This document shows, in pieces, positions 10,357 to 21,595 of a stretch of DNA of 64,000 nucleotides. Within the stretch, counting starts at the first letter, position 1. Each line of letters begins with the position of its first letter. The notes beneath the pieces were generated by a model that saw nothing but the letters and a program-made list of their open reading frames with translations, was not told where the DNA came from and made no database searches. The position numbers were made by a program, and so were the translations under genes. This DNA is from Uranotaenia lowii. Taxonomy: Eukaryota; Arthropoda; Insecta; Diptera; Culicidae. The stretch spans positions 121,745,474 to 121,809,473 of the forward strand of contig NC_073691.1 of the NCBI RefSeq assembly GCF_029784155.1. Reading direction: 5' to 3'.

Positions 10357-13300
10357 GTTTATTCAAGCTAATATTCACCACGCAAAAGCAGCTAGTTCGC
10401 TGCTTTGCAAAACTTTTTCCAAAAATAAATCTGATGTTGCACTTATACAAGAACCTTGGGCGCACAATAACAAAATATTAGGAATCACAACAAGCAATGG
10501 TAAGTTGTTATATGATTCACAAGAGAACAATCCAAGAGCGGCTGTTCTAGTGAACAAAAATCTTAATTTTTTTCCCATCACAGAATTTGTCAAACGAGAC
10601 ATCGTGGCCATCCTTCTAGATACGCCAACACCTAAGGGGAAAACCGAAATAGTAGTGGCCTCTGCTTACTTTCCGGGCGATGTCGATGATGCACCTCCTG
10701 TAATAGTAGAATCCCTGGTGGCGTACTGCAATTTACACAATAAATCGTTCATAATAGGATGTGATGCAAATGCTCATCATACAGTTTGGAATAGTTCTGA
10801 TATCAATGAACGGGGAGAACGACTCCTTGAGTTTATAACAATTAATAATATACAATTATGTAATAAAGGTTCTGCGCCCACTTTTAGAAACGCTGTAAGA
10901 GAAGAAGTTCTTGATCTGACCTTATGCAGTCCTTCGTTGTCAGAGAATATTCAATACTGGACTGTATCTAAAGAAATATCACTTTCTGATCACAATCATA
11001 TTCTTTTTGAATTGAATGCTCAAAAAAACCAATTGGAACAGTACAGAGATCCACGTAAAACAAAATGGGACTTGTACCTATCAAACTTATTACAAGGAGA
11101 ACCTCAAGCTCCAAGCGAAATTAAAACTTGTCACGAATTGGAAGCGGCAGCACAACTGTTGTCAAGTAGAATCTCAGAAGCCTTTAAAGCAAGTTGCCCT
11201 GTTAGACAACGCAACACGCACAGGGATGTTCCCTGGTGGAATAGAGAATTAGAAAAATTGAGGAAAAAAGCAAGAAAACTTTTTAACAAAGCAAAAATAA
11301 CGTCTCAGTGGGATATTTACAGAAAAGCATTAACTGATTATAACAAGGAAATTCGTAAATCTAAACGCACACACTGGAAGTACACCTGTGAAAATATCGA
11401 GAATACTTGCGAAGTATCCAGGCTTCAAAAAGTTCTTTCTAAAGATCACTGTAATGGTTTGGGTACTATTAAACTTGCTGACGGCACTTATACCAAATCC
11501 GTAGAAGAAACTCTGAAAGTTTTGATGCAAACTCACTTTCCTCAATCGATAGAATCTGCTGTATCAGGGTCAAATGGTCCTGAACCGGCAGTAAACGAAT
11601 TCGAGTCGGAAGGAACCGTAGACAGCCAAATATCAACAATAGGCAAAATAATTACTAAAGGGCGCCTCGAATGGGCCATTTCTACACTAGAACCATATAA
11701 ATCTCCTGGGAAAGATGGGATCTTCCCGGTTTTGATTCAAAAAGGCTATTCCAAGACTAATAAAGATTCTAACAGCAAGTCTAACTCTTGGATACATACC
11801 AAAATTGTGGCAAGAAGTGAAAGTTATATTTATACCCAAAACTAATAAAAAAGACAAAACATCACCAAAATCTTTTAGACCGATAAGCCTTTCATCGACA
11901 TTTTTGAAAATAACAGAAAAGCTGCTAGATGAATTTATTAAATCAAAATATTTAGTAGCATCTCCTCTCAATAAATATCAGTTTGCCTATCAAGCAGGAA
12001 AATCTACTGTAACTGCTCTACACACACTTGTTACAAAAATTGAAAAGTCAATAGAATCAAAAGAAGTAGCACTTGCGGCATTTCTCGACATAGAAGGAGC
12101 TTTTGATAACGCCTCCCATAAATCAATGAAAAGGGCTATGACAAATCGTGGTTTTGATTTATCTGTTACAAAATGGATCAGTACAATGTTATCGAACCGG
12201 AAAATTACAGCCACCTTGGGTTGCTCTTCAGTATCAATTAAAGCAACCAAAGGATGTCCTCAAGGCGGGGTACTGTCACCGCTTTTATGGTCTTTGATAG
12301 TAGACGACTTAATATCGGGTTTAGAAAACAAAGGTTACGAAGTAATTGGCTTTGCGGATGATATAGTGATTCTTGTTCGAGGAAAATTTCCCGAAGTTTT
12401 AATGAATAGAATGCAAGGAGCATTGCAATACGTAACAAAATGGTGTGATCAAGAAGAACTTACAGTTAACCCTTCTAAAACAACAATCATTCCTTTTACA
12501 AGGAAAACCAAGCTAGATTTGGGGACTTTAAAACTGAACGAACAATCTTTAAATCTCCATTCAGAAACTAAATTTTTAGGTATTGTGCTTGATAAAAAGC
12601 TTAATTGGAATGCTCACATAAAACATACAATTGAAAAAGCTACTAAGGCCTTGTGGATCAGCAAACAAACTTTTGGTAAAAAATGGGGATTAAAACCGAG
12701 GATGATACATTGGATATACTCGGCTATTGTGAAACCAAGAATTACCTATGCAGCTCTGGTGTGGTGGCCTAAAACAGAAGAAAAGACCACACAAAAACTT
12801 TTTGACAAACTTCACAGAACTATACTCTTATGCATAACAGGTGCTATGCATAGTACACCAACAAAATCCATGGAAGCGATGCTGTGGCTCCTACCTATTC
12901 ATCAATGCGTACAACTTGAGGCAAAAAAACAACTTCTAAGGCTAGAAAACAACAAACTACTAATTGAGGGAGCCAACAGAGGACACTCAAAAATTCTCGA
13001 CAAATACAAAATAAATCCAATCATTTGCTGTAATCAGGATTGGACATTAGTTAAACCAATCTTCAATCATTCATTCAGGGTTTTAGAACCTAATCGTAGT
13101 ACATGGCACTCAGGTGGTCCCGAATTGCGAGCTGGATCCCTTTTATTCTATACTGATGGATCAAAAATGGATGATGCAGCTGGCGCAGGAATAACAGGTC
13201 CAGGTGCAAACATTTCTATACCAATGGGAAAGTGGGTGACAGTGTTTCAAGCCGAACTTTTCACCATTCTCATATGTTCAAACCTATGTTTGGAAAGAAA

Positions 13301-14021
13301 CTACAGGTATGCAAATATAGTAATTTTTTCAGATAGTCAAGCAGCACTTAAATCTTTAAAGTCAATGAAATGTTCATCAAAATTAGTTTGGGAATGTATT
13401 GAGGCACTTGAAAAACTTGCTCAAAATAATTCAGTTACTTTATATTGGGTACCAGGACACTGTGGAGTTGAGGGTAATGAAAAAGCTGACATGCTAGCTA
13501 GACAGGGCTCCTCAACACCGCTTTTAGGTCCTGAACCCTTCTGCGGCGTCTCTCGCTGCTTTCTAAAAATGGAATTCAAAAATATTGAAAAACGAATGGT
13601 TGAAACAAACTGGAAGAACATTTTAGGAGCAAGACAATCAAAGCGTTTGATTGTTCCTAATGTTTACAAATCGAAAAAAATTCTAGCATTATCTAAAAAA
13701 GACCTAAAAACATTTACAGGACTAATAACAGGACACTGTGAATGTCTTTATCACTTAAAACTAATAGGCAAGAGTCATTCAGACGTATGCCGATTTTGCA
13801 GGGCTGAGAAGGAATCATCTGAGCATCTTCTGTGTGATTGCCCTTGTCTTATATCAAAAAGAACAAAACTACTCGGAAAAGGTATATTAGATCCTTCCGA
13901 AATATATTCTATAAGTTCCAAGAAGGTTGTCAACTTCATTCGTGTAGTTCTTCCAGATTGGGAAAATGCTAAACTACAAGAAAGTGACACTGTTGAAATC
14001 AATCAGAGTGATCTATCTTGA
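10349..14021 (+). pseudogene. LOA-like ORF2: endonuclease, reverse transcriptase and RNase H with one frameshift
   Basis: This is the polyprotein that nicks and copies during LINE retrotransposition. The ATG at 10349 starts an APE-like endonuclease (QANIHH, LIQEPW, IGCDANAHH, SDHNHI; about residues 1-220). The reverse transcriptase follows, with SPGKDGI, GCPQGGVLSPLLW and the catalytic GFADDIV near residue 667. RNase H motifs are YTDGSK, SDSQAAL and PGHCGVEGNEKAD (about 930-1040). A CxxC...HxxxxC knuckle (CRFCRAEKESSEHLLCDC) is near the C-terminus. One extra A in an A run at 11739-11743 shifts the frame between SPGKDGI and the rest of the reverse transcriptase. The total would be about 1,224 codons. 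Otherwise it is intact. Confidence 0.88.
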
Positions 14022-14108
14022 TTAGCCACATTAAACAGGGGACAAACCACAAAAGATCTAACATCTGGTCGCAGTGGCAGGAACCCAACAAGGAAAAAAA
14101 AAAAAACA

Positions 14109-15106
14109 CCAAAGCATGGTCGATTGAGAAATTACCAAGCTAGAATACGATTACGACCACCCCGAATGTATCTCCGCTTACTTTTGCTGCAGAGAAGATC
14201 GTTGCTAAGTACGTGAGACCTGTGATGATAATGCTTTCAATGAATTCTACCCGCTCATTTTCAGCATATTTAATTTCTTTTAACTTTCTATCCGTCCATA
14301 AAATTTCATGATTTCCAGATGTCCCTACTAAAAAAGACATCTTTTATCACCAAGAAGCCCAATAAACTAAGTAACACAAAATACGGTGATTTATGTTTTC
14401 ATAACATTATAGAGAACAATAGAATCAGCTTACACATCCTATAACGTTTAAATTGTTGCTTATGCGTTCAGTTCGTTGTGCCTATTTAATTTACCAACAG
14501 ATTAGAATTTGAATGCAGGTGAATTTGTCTATCTATGTGAGGAAAAAAGAGAATAAAGAATGGAATATCATCTGAGTAACTAAGTTAAATTATAAAATGA
14601 TCTTATCAACCGTTAATTTGTAAACCAGGGCAGTGTATTTTTTTTCTAAATCTAAATCTAAAGCGACATGAAGCTTATTTGAGCTGCCAATCCCCTAGGA
14701 GCTCCCTCAAAAATATGTTTCACAGCAAAAACATAAAAATACGGAATCTTGTTTTATAGTATCGTAATCCGTTAATTCTCGGTAAATAAATGCTTTGCTT
14801 TGTAGTATTGTTGTCTATCAGGCTTAAACTTCCCCACGCCAACAAAACCTCCTGGAGATGAGTCCCCGGAGAAACGGAATAATGCTTCAGACACCACTCC
14901 AAGTTGACTGCCGTGTGAAATATCAACACGATTTGTGGCGCCATCTTTCTTTTTTTCCCTCTTGGCTGGCTGGAGTGTGTTTGCGGAACTGGCTGGCGTT
15001 TTGCTCCTAGCTCGACCAGCTCAGTTCAGCTCAATCACAAACACACTCCCATTCACACAAACAGATAAACAACAATGAAAGAGCTTCGCCAACGAAATGC
15101 ACTTAC
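14109..15106. other. No recognised gene; minus-strand ORF with splice-like sites at 14140-14340
   Basis: Between the LINE tail and exon F there is a 66-codon minus-strand ORF ending in a hydrophobic stretch (GLTYLATIFSAAK). It contains an AG and a GTAAGC that could delimit a very small exon in the phase exon F needs. I do not see Side-family transmembrane signatures, so I leave it as unassigned sequence. Confidence 0.35.
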
Positions 15107-15248
15107 CTGTATACTTGGCCACCCCCTTGAAGGTGATGTCGTCCACTATGACCGGTTCCGAGCGACCTTTTGCATTTGCCGCAAACAGAATGATCCGGTA
15201 CGATGTGCCCGGCTCGAGATTATCTAGGAAAAATTGCACCGGCGGATG
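15107..15248 (-). CDS. Sidestep-like protein, exon F: end of the fibronectin type III domain
   Basis: The exon starts after CAG with HPPVQFFLDNLEPGTSYRI and includes ILFAANAKGRSEP, which is the FN3 F-G region. It ends GVAKYTG at ACAG|GTAAGT in phase 1 (142 bp). A second in-frame AG three bases upstream would add one residue. Family knowledge predicts that the next exon encodes a juxtamembrane segment and a transmembrane helix. No convincing candidate was found in the remaining 15 kb to the left, so it probably lies outside the window. Confidence 0.88.
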
Positions 15249-15526
15249 CTGCTCGGTTGCGATGAGAGATAGAGACAGGGAGATAAAAGGAAACATTTAA
15301 GTGATCAGTGCGAGTCGGTTGGTGACAAGTTCTCGGAAGAAATTAGGAAAGTGACTTTGAGAAATGCGGTGACAGGCTGCAGCACTTTTCGCCGAGTGCA
15401 CTACCATAAATTGGATTATTTTAATTTTGCAGCCTTTCCGCTACATTTTTAACTGACACCTGGCGAATGAAAAAAAAAAAACGGAAGGAAAAAACCGGGT
15501 GCAGATTTGGGTTTTTTGCTTCTTAC

Positions 15527-15687
15527 CTGTAGGCTTAGATTACGAACTAATCTAAGCGTCGGAACTTCCACCAGCTCGAGCAGAAATATTTGGGGCAGGC
15601 CCCCGTCAAAGCCCTCGATGCATTCGATGTGTAGCGAGTCCGATGATTGGTTCGATATTGTGCAGTTTTGAAGCGCGAACGGCCGGC
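15527..15687 (-). CDS. Sidestep-like protein, exon E: start of the fibronectin type III domain
   Basis: The exon begins after CCCACAG in phase 1. The split codon is glycine, giving VVAAGRPFALQNCTI. It then reads DSLHIECIEGFDGGLPQIF and VPTLRLVRNLSLQ, and ends before GTAAGA in phase 0 (161 bp). This is the first half of the single membrane-proximal FN3 domain typical of Sidestep proteins. It is separated from exon F by only 278 bp, the one short intron in this part of the gene. Confidence 0.88.
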
Positions 15688-16647
15688 CTGTGGGAGTTTT
15701 TGTGAAATAAAAACTAATGTGTAACATTCCATTCGCAAACATATTTGTTGTTACATTTTTTCCCAAGACTCATTTAATTTCCATTGGATTTGATGTTGTT
15801 TGATATATTCAGTTATCAAGAAAAACATAAAATTTGTAGTTCCTTATACAAAACAAACACAGGAACATGACAAATCACACACAAGAAAGATTCCGTGGTC
15901 CTATTTCCAGTTGTTTTTTCCTCTCCTATTCTAAAACCACCATCATCGAGGTTAGCGCTTCAGTGAAACACTTAAGCTTGGGTGTAGTAAAATTGCGTTT
16001 GATGTTTTCATTAGAACGAATCTGGGCTCTGTTGGCCCATGCAGGACCCCGGAACTGCTCGTTTAAAGGACCACAGAAACCATGACAAAACCACCACCAT
16101 GCGGATGGCCACCGAGGTGAGGGAGGGCTCCGGTAGACTCTACTGGCACCGATGATGGGAAACTTACATCGTCGTCGTCATGATGCTAACCGCTCATTGA
16201 AGGCCAATCCTGTCGTCATCAGTTGACTCCTGGGAGTTTCAAGAATTTTGACCGATTTTCACAAGTGAACTTAACTCGATTAGCACTGGGGCGACCTTAA
16301 CACGAACCTAGTCAAGCACGTGAATCACTTCCGAAAAAGCTATTCAATCAGGTTTACGACAAAACTGACAACAAAAACTAAATTCCAAGAATATGACAGC
16401 CTTCCAGTTATTTTTCATCTGGATTGCATCTATTTTCGGTGGTTAAATTCTTGTATAAATTAGACCCAAATCGGTAACTTGCAGAGGTTGCTTGAATAGC
16501 TTAAAAAATCGAAAGTAGAAGTGATATTAACAAAACTTATACACCAATCTGTATCAAACATGATGAAGAATGAAATCATATTAATTTTTTTTCCTATGTT
16601 TATTTAAACTCATGGGTTAAACGCTAAACAACACGTCATCGGATTTT
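15688..16647. other. Intron D-E, unassigned part
   Basis: Intronic DNA with no recognised coding or mobile signal before the 16.6-kb MITE. Confidence 0.5.
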
Positions 16648-17304
16648 ATGCAGAGGAAGGTCGGGTAGGATGGACACTGCAGTAAAAATCTTTAGAAAAT
16701 TACAATGTTTTGCAAAAATCTAATGATGCGAATGTGTTCGCCTTAGTGTATCAACACGGTCGAGACCATTTGTTTATGTACCTACATCAAGCAAGGTCTC
16801 ATAAAAGTGAACAAAACAAATAAAAACTGTGAAGATTCTTTATTTGGTGTAATATTCTCTTCCCACAAAACAGTTCATAATTCGAAACATATTCGAAAAA
16901 TTCAACCGTTTTCAAAAGTGGAGTGTTTATTATTTAGGCTTCTCTTGAGCCATCTGGAGGAAAATCAGTGAATTTCGGTCAAAGGGCTTCAGTAACAAAA
17001 GTTTTGAAAAAAAAGTTGCTAAGACGGATAAAACGGACAACTCAAGGTCGGGTATAATGGACACATAAGTTTCTCCAGGTATTTCAAATTTTTCATTGGT
17101 TTGATCCACCATACGTCTTCAAAAGACCTTGACAAGATCAATTGTCGGTTGAAAAGCACTCAGCATGTCAAATAGGTCATAAAAGCTGTAGAAAATGGAT
17201 TACAGGTGAAGACAGTGCCTCTAAAATACTGAATTCCAAAAACAACGCTGTTTCGCTTCTGAACTCGGACCAGTTGGTTCCATTTTGGTTTAAAAACGTT
17301 CTCA

Positions 17305-17767
17305 CCCAGCAAACATTTTTGTAGGTTTATCTGCCTCAAGCGATAAGAGTGTACGAATTGGACGCTATTCGACATCTTATTCATACTTACTGAAAGAATG
17401 CAAGAGAGTACAAGTTTTTTCACTCAACGCATGCGAACGTTTACCAGCGACACGATGCTCCTGTCATTGGGCAATTCTTGCAAGAACACCATCTGATTTT
17501 TAGCAATCTGGTTGCACTGCTGGTCGCAGAGAAAACATCAAAGCTGTTCTCTACCTTGATCCACGCAGGAGAAAAAAAAAGGAACGAAATTGTCTTCAAA
17601 ATCTGCAAACATGGCGGACTTTTTATCATATCCAATTTAAATCAGTTTAGCCGTCTTCGAGTAACGATTTTTACGACCTTTTACTTGCGTCAGTTGGAAT
17701 TTCGATTCGCAGTAACGTCCTTGATGACTTGAGTTATCATTTTGAATTCGATATTATGTTTGCTGGG
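17305..17767. mobile_element. MITE with CCCAGCAAACAT ends, copy 1
   Basis: Inverted termini CCCAGCAAACAT and ATGTTTGCTGGG bound a 463-bp element. A strongly similar copy lies at 62212-62787. The two share a conserved internal block (around 17465-17600) including GCAATTCTTGCAAG-type sequence and a run of A before GGAACGAAAT. No target duplication is clear. Confidence 0.75.
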
Positions 17768-18319
17768 CAAATACTTCACTCACAAAAGTATGTAGATACT
17801 CTACAGCTATTTTTCCGACAAAATATTCCTTTTCTACGCAGTGTCCGTTTTACACGAACATTTTTGAAAAGTGTAATTTGCCAGCATGTTTTAGATGGCT
17901 ATTAAAACAGTCTCAATGAAGGAAATTTACTAATTTCAATGGTTAATGCAAATGTTTTTCTATTGCGATTCTATCCTACACAGTATTTTTTTCCCTCGAT
18001 TTCCAGCAAAAAATGCTGAAAACGTTCAGAAGTCAATTTTTTTGCTGGAAACCAGCAAACATTCTCCGTTTTGCTGATTTTTCCAGCACTTGATAAGCAT
18101 TGCTGAAAAACCAGCAATCGATTTGTCAAACTTGGATTTTTTTGTTTTTGTCAGTATTTGATGGCGGTGTTGCAAGGTAAAATTCTTATTGACGAAAATT
18201 TTTGTGAAAATACAGGGTCCGGCAATTGAACTGCTACATTACTTCAACAGTAATTATTTCGTTGCACACGAAACAGTATTGAACGACCCCTCCTCGCTTT
18301 GTTTACATTTAGTCTACAC

Positions 18320-19031
18320 GCTCTTTTATTTTAACTCAAAATTGAGTACGACCGAGGTTCAAAACATAGTTCGATTATCTGAACTTAAAGTTAAGTACCC
18401 TTTTTCCTCCTTGCGATGGTTCATAACGGAGTTCGAACTGCGAACTCAAAATTGATCCTTTTTTTCCTTCGGGCGAGGGAGCAAAGCTGAGTTCGACCTT
18501 ATGAATTAAAAATTAAACACTTGGCGAGTTCAGTTCGAACCAGAACAGAAACCAACGAACACGTCGCAAAAATTGGTCGTTCCGGAACAATTACCGAAAG
18601 ACTATGAAGGAACTTCATAATGGAATGCATGTTCACAGTGTCAACGTAAAATTCTGTCCGTCATTGTCACCCTACGGTGAGCGGCTTGGAATGTCCGGAA
18701 ACTTCCGGATGTTGTTTACTTCCCGTAGGAAGTAACATCCGGAAGTTTTCTTGGACCGGGAGTGTCAAAACTTTCCACCGCTCTGTAATTGCAATGTATT
18801 GTACCGGAGCAGCAACATCCGGGTACAACAAATTTTAATCATCCTTTAATTTCCTGAAAATCAGCTACCCTCGAAAAAAAGGATAAATTCGAGTTCGGCA
18901 GCCGAACTTAGTATTGAGTATGCCTATCAGAACTTAGTTTTGCTATTGCCCAGACAAACTCAAAGTTGAGGGATGCCACTGAAGTGCTGTTTTGAACCAA
19001 AACTACTTAATTTTGAGATTAAAAAAAGAGC
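18320..19031. mobile_element. MITE inside the maT-like element
   Basis: The termini GCTCTTTTATTTTAACTC and the inverse of GAGATTAAAAAAAGAGC are inverted over about 45 bp, including GGTTCAAAACA. Copy 2 of the host transposon lacks this block and serves as an empty site. The centre holds a palindrome with AAACTTCCGGATGTT arms at 18699-18748. The target duplication is not clear because flanking bases differ between the maT copies. Confidence 0.72.
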
Positions 19032-19080
19032 TATCATTGGAAGTAAGTGTTGGTTTTGGTATCAGGTGTTATCCGGAAAA

Positions 19081-20200
19081 ATGGATCTCGAACATGAACG
19101 TAGTGCTGTGGTTGCCTTGTTCCTAGCTGGCAAACGGCAGAAGGACATAGTTCGTGAGCTGTCCGATATAAGTGTGTGTAGAAGTTTTGTATACCGTACA
19201 GTTGAAAGATACCTGGAGACCGGAAGTGCCAAAAAATGGTATGGTGGGGGACGCCGACCTACTTTGGTGACACCTATCATGACGAAGATCGTCAAGAAGC
19301 GCCTTAAGAGAAATCCTCGTCCTCGTGGCAGAGGATCTCAACATATCGGATCGAAGTCTCCGTCGAATTCTGAAAGATAAACTTCAGACCAAACCCTACA
19401 AGATCCAAAAGGTACAAGTTCTAACGGTGAAGCAGAAACAAGAACAGGTAAAAAGAGCGAAAGCGCTGCTGAAGAGGGCTGCGGAAGGAAGGTTGAAGAA
19501 TATCGTGTTTACCGACGAAAACGTCTTCACCGTACATCAGTTCGTGAATAAGCAGAACGACAGAGTTTGGTTGTCAGACAGATAACGAAGCTATGCCCTT
19601 GCTGACGGCCACCCGGCAACAGAAACCAGCATCGGTGATGGTTTGGGCCGGAATCACCCGTGATGGCCGGACTCCGCTGATTTTTGTCCCTGAAGGAGTG
19701 AAGATCAACCAAAGTACATATCGGGAACTAGTTCTACAGAATGTCGTCGAACCGAGGGCACGTCGTTATTTTGGTTCCAGGGATTGGGTTTTCCAGCAGG
19801 ACTCGGCGCCGGCTCACAAAGCGAAGAAAACCCAACTATGGATTGCGCAACATTTTCCAGGGTTCATTTCAAGCTCCGAGTGGCCGGCGAGTGCGCCGGA
19901 CTTGAACCCTATGGACTTCGCTGTTTGGAGAATGTTAGAGGCCGAAGTCTGCTCTAAGAAACATGAAGGAGTGGAGGTCCTGAAGCGACATCTCGTGGCA
20001 GCCTGGGATAAAATACAACAAGAACATCTGCGGGCCTTATACGATGCGTTCCTCGACCGTCTGCGGCGAGTGATTATACTCAAGGGCGAACAAGTCAAAC
20101 TTTCGGTTTTTAAGAGAAATTTAATGAATTTGAAATTAAAAGTTGTTGTTTTGATCAATTTATATGTTTATTTCAATGTAGCACTTCAATTGCCGGACCC
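19081..20200 (+). pseudogene. maT-like transposase (DD37D), broken copy 1
   Basis: The ATG at 19081 begins a helix-turn-helix region (VVALFLAGKRQKDIVREL). The catalytic triad is FTDENVF, QQDSAPAH and LNPMDFAVW. The last two aspartates are 37 residues apart, the signature of the maT group. Compared with copy 2, an 11-bp deletion near 19,325 shifts the frame, and a TAA at about 19,583 truncates the middle (copy 2 has ACA there). All catalytic residues remain, but there is no continuous frame. Confidence 0.88.
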
Positions 20201-20664
20201 TGTAATATTAACCTTTGGCTTCCTGCACATTCTAGTGATGAAGCAATCAAACCAAGGGTAGAGGATGATCGGGACTTGGTGCACCGTGGCCATTCCTCCG
20301 GCGGATATTATTTTATTTTGATGTAAAACTTCGATAAATGCGTCGCTTTAGAAAAAAAAGGATGAAACCAATTTTCATTAATGGTGAGGAATTAATAGTA
20401 TTGAATAAAGTAATTGAAATTTAGAATCAATTTAAAATCCAATAATTTCGGATTGTTTTTGAAAAAAATTGCTTTTATCCAGCAATTGAGAATGCTGATT
20501 TCCAGCTCTGAAGATTGCTGGTTTTCCTGCAAATGAGTTTACTGATCGTTTCCAGCAATTCATAATGCTGGAAATTTTGATGGAAAACCAGCAAAATTTT
20601 GCTGGTTTCAGCATAAAAAAAATTGCTGTGAGGGGGGTTCGTCTTACCCGACTTCCGCCTGCAT

Positions 20665-21471
20665 TGTTTCTTTATTTCGGGACAATATGGCGCATCTAAC
20701 ACAATAATATTTTTCATAAACTAGTATATATTAGAAAGTGTAATGTTGGAGCTTCCAAGTCAACCATTTTTACAAAAAAAAATGTTGTTTTGGCTGATAA
20801 AACGAAAGTTTAGCTCAAGGTGTATGGCGATCGTCAGTCGAAGTCGTTATCTGAAGTTCCGGAAATTCTATAATTCATCATAATTACAAGTCTGTGATAT
20901 CCATAAAAAAATCCGTTTATCACAACTTCACTTGAATTATTTTTCCTAATTGGAAGCAAACACTTTCTAGCCAATTTGGTCCAATGCTAAAGTAATCAGC
21001 ATGAATCTTTAGTATCTTCTCACGAATTTTTTTGTCGAAACGTCAAGAGAGAAAATCAACATATTCATAATGCAAACTAGATGCTATTCCTTGACCTTTT
21101 GTGAAATTCTATAAATGCGGTACATGAGGTTTAATTATCTTTTTTTAACCATTTAACCATTATTGAGTCTAATTTTGCTAAATCGTCGCTAGAATCATTA
21201 TTTTACGTTTGACTCTCAGTCTTTAGGTTCCTTTATCGGGTCACATAATTTCTGCATCAAGATCGCTCAACAAACCTGAATTCAAACTTTTCCTTTTCCT
21301 AGATGTTGAACTTCATAAAACTTCACTAAACTTTAAGCGTTTCTAAGACTTTTTTTCTCAAAAGATCCGTCTCTTCTCCTGTGAATACAAAACAACATCA
21401 AATCGACAATAAAAAAAAAGCCCAAACCCATCCGTGAGAATGGAAATGAATCTTGTTATCCTGTCACTTAC
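20665..21471. other. Intron D-E, right part: nothing recognised
   Basis: AT-rich intronic DNA leading to the donor of exon D. No ORF or repeat was recognised. Confidence 0.5.
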
Positions 21472-21595
21472 CTGCTGCCACCACTTGGAAAACACAGGGC
21501 GTTTTTTGCACTCCAATCGCGTTCCGACCCCAGCAAGAAATCGTTCCGTAGTCCAAATCGGACGTTGGTGTGTAATTAAGCCGTGATAAGCCGGT
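21472..21595 (-). CDS. Sidestep-like protein, exon D: second half of the last Ig domain
   Basis: This 124-bp exon is too short to stand out as an ORF but fits exactly between exons C and E. It enters in phase 0 after an AAG acceptor with TGLSRLNYTPTSD, carries DLDYGTISCWGRNAIG with the second Ig cysteine, and leaves in phase 1 with FQVVAAG before GTAAGT. The acceptor has a weak pyrimidine tract, but it is the only AG between an upstream in-frame stop and the conserved sequence. The YTPTSDLDYGTISCW stretch is the strongest single Sidestep-family signature in the window. Confidence 0.88.

Larger units (their letters stand above)
8343..14108 (+). mobile_element. LOA/I-group non-LTR retrotransposon, nearly full length
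   Basis: This copy contains a probable 5' untranslated region (T/C-rich, about 8.4-8.7 kb), an ORF1, an ORF2 with endonuclease, reverse transcriptase, RNase H and a terminal zinc-knuckle-like motif, and a 3' end running into an A-tract near 14,095-14,108. The 3' end is shared with the truncated copy at 61.5 kb, which confirms the 3' boundary. The exact 5' boundary is uncertain. It lies on the strand opposite the host gene. A TTAA-flanked element interrupts ORF1. The LOA assignment follows from the RNase H domain and GCPQGGVLSPLLW in the reverse transcriptase. A sister clade is possible. Confidence 0.85.
18213..20202 (+). mobile_element. maT-like (DD37D) mariner element, copy 1, enlarged by an internal MITE
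   Basis: Terminal inverted repeats CAGGGTCCGGCAATTGAA and inverse are flanked by TA (18211-18212 and 20203-20204). The second copy at 31482-32789 shares the ends and body. Copy 1 is about 700 bp longer because of a MITE at 18320-19031, between the left end and the transposase start. Confidence 0.92.
17979..20630. mobile_element. CCAGCA-rich MITE interrupted by a maT-like transposon
   Basis: The ends read CACAGTATTTTTTT at the left and the inverse of CACAGCAATTTTTTTT at the right. Both flanks carry repeated CCAGCA/TGCTGG words (about 18003-18115 and 20478-20615), arranged in inverted symmetry about the maT-like element at 18213-20202. Without that insertion the host element is about 660 bp. 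The CCAGCA words may be transposase-binding sites, which is inference. Confidence 0.6.
16648..20664. mobile_element. Outer MITE of the 16.6-20.7 kb nest (ATGCAG...TCGGGTA ends)
   Basis: The left end, ATGCAGAGGAAGGTCGGGTA, and the right end, whose inverse reads ATGCAGGCGGAAGTCGGGTA, are inverted copies. A further phrase, TCGGGTATAATGGACACA, occurs inside at about 17046. The span holds at least three later insertions (17305-17767, 17979-20630 and, within that, 18213-20202). The terminal repeats are diverged, consistent with the oldest layer. Boundaries are approximate. Confidence 0.55.

Noticed and set aside
18003..18115. CRISPR-like array of CCAGCA words
   Set aside because: The words are only 6-8 bases, irregularly spaced and in both orientations at the ends of a eukaryotic MITE.
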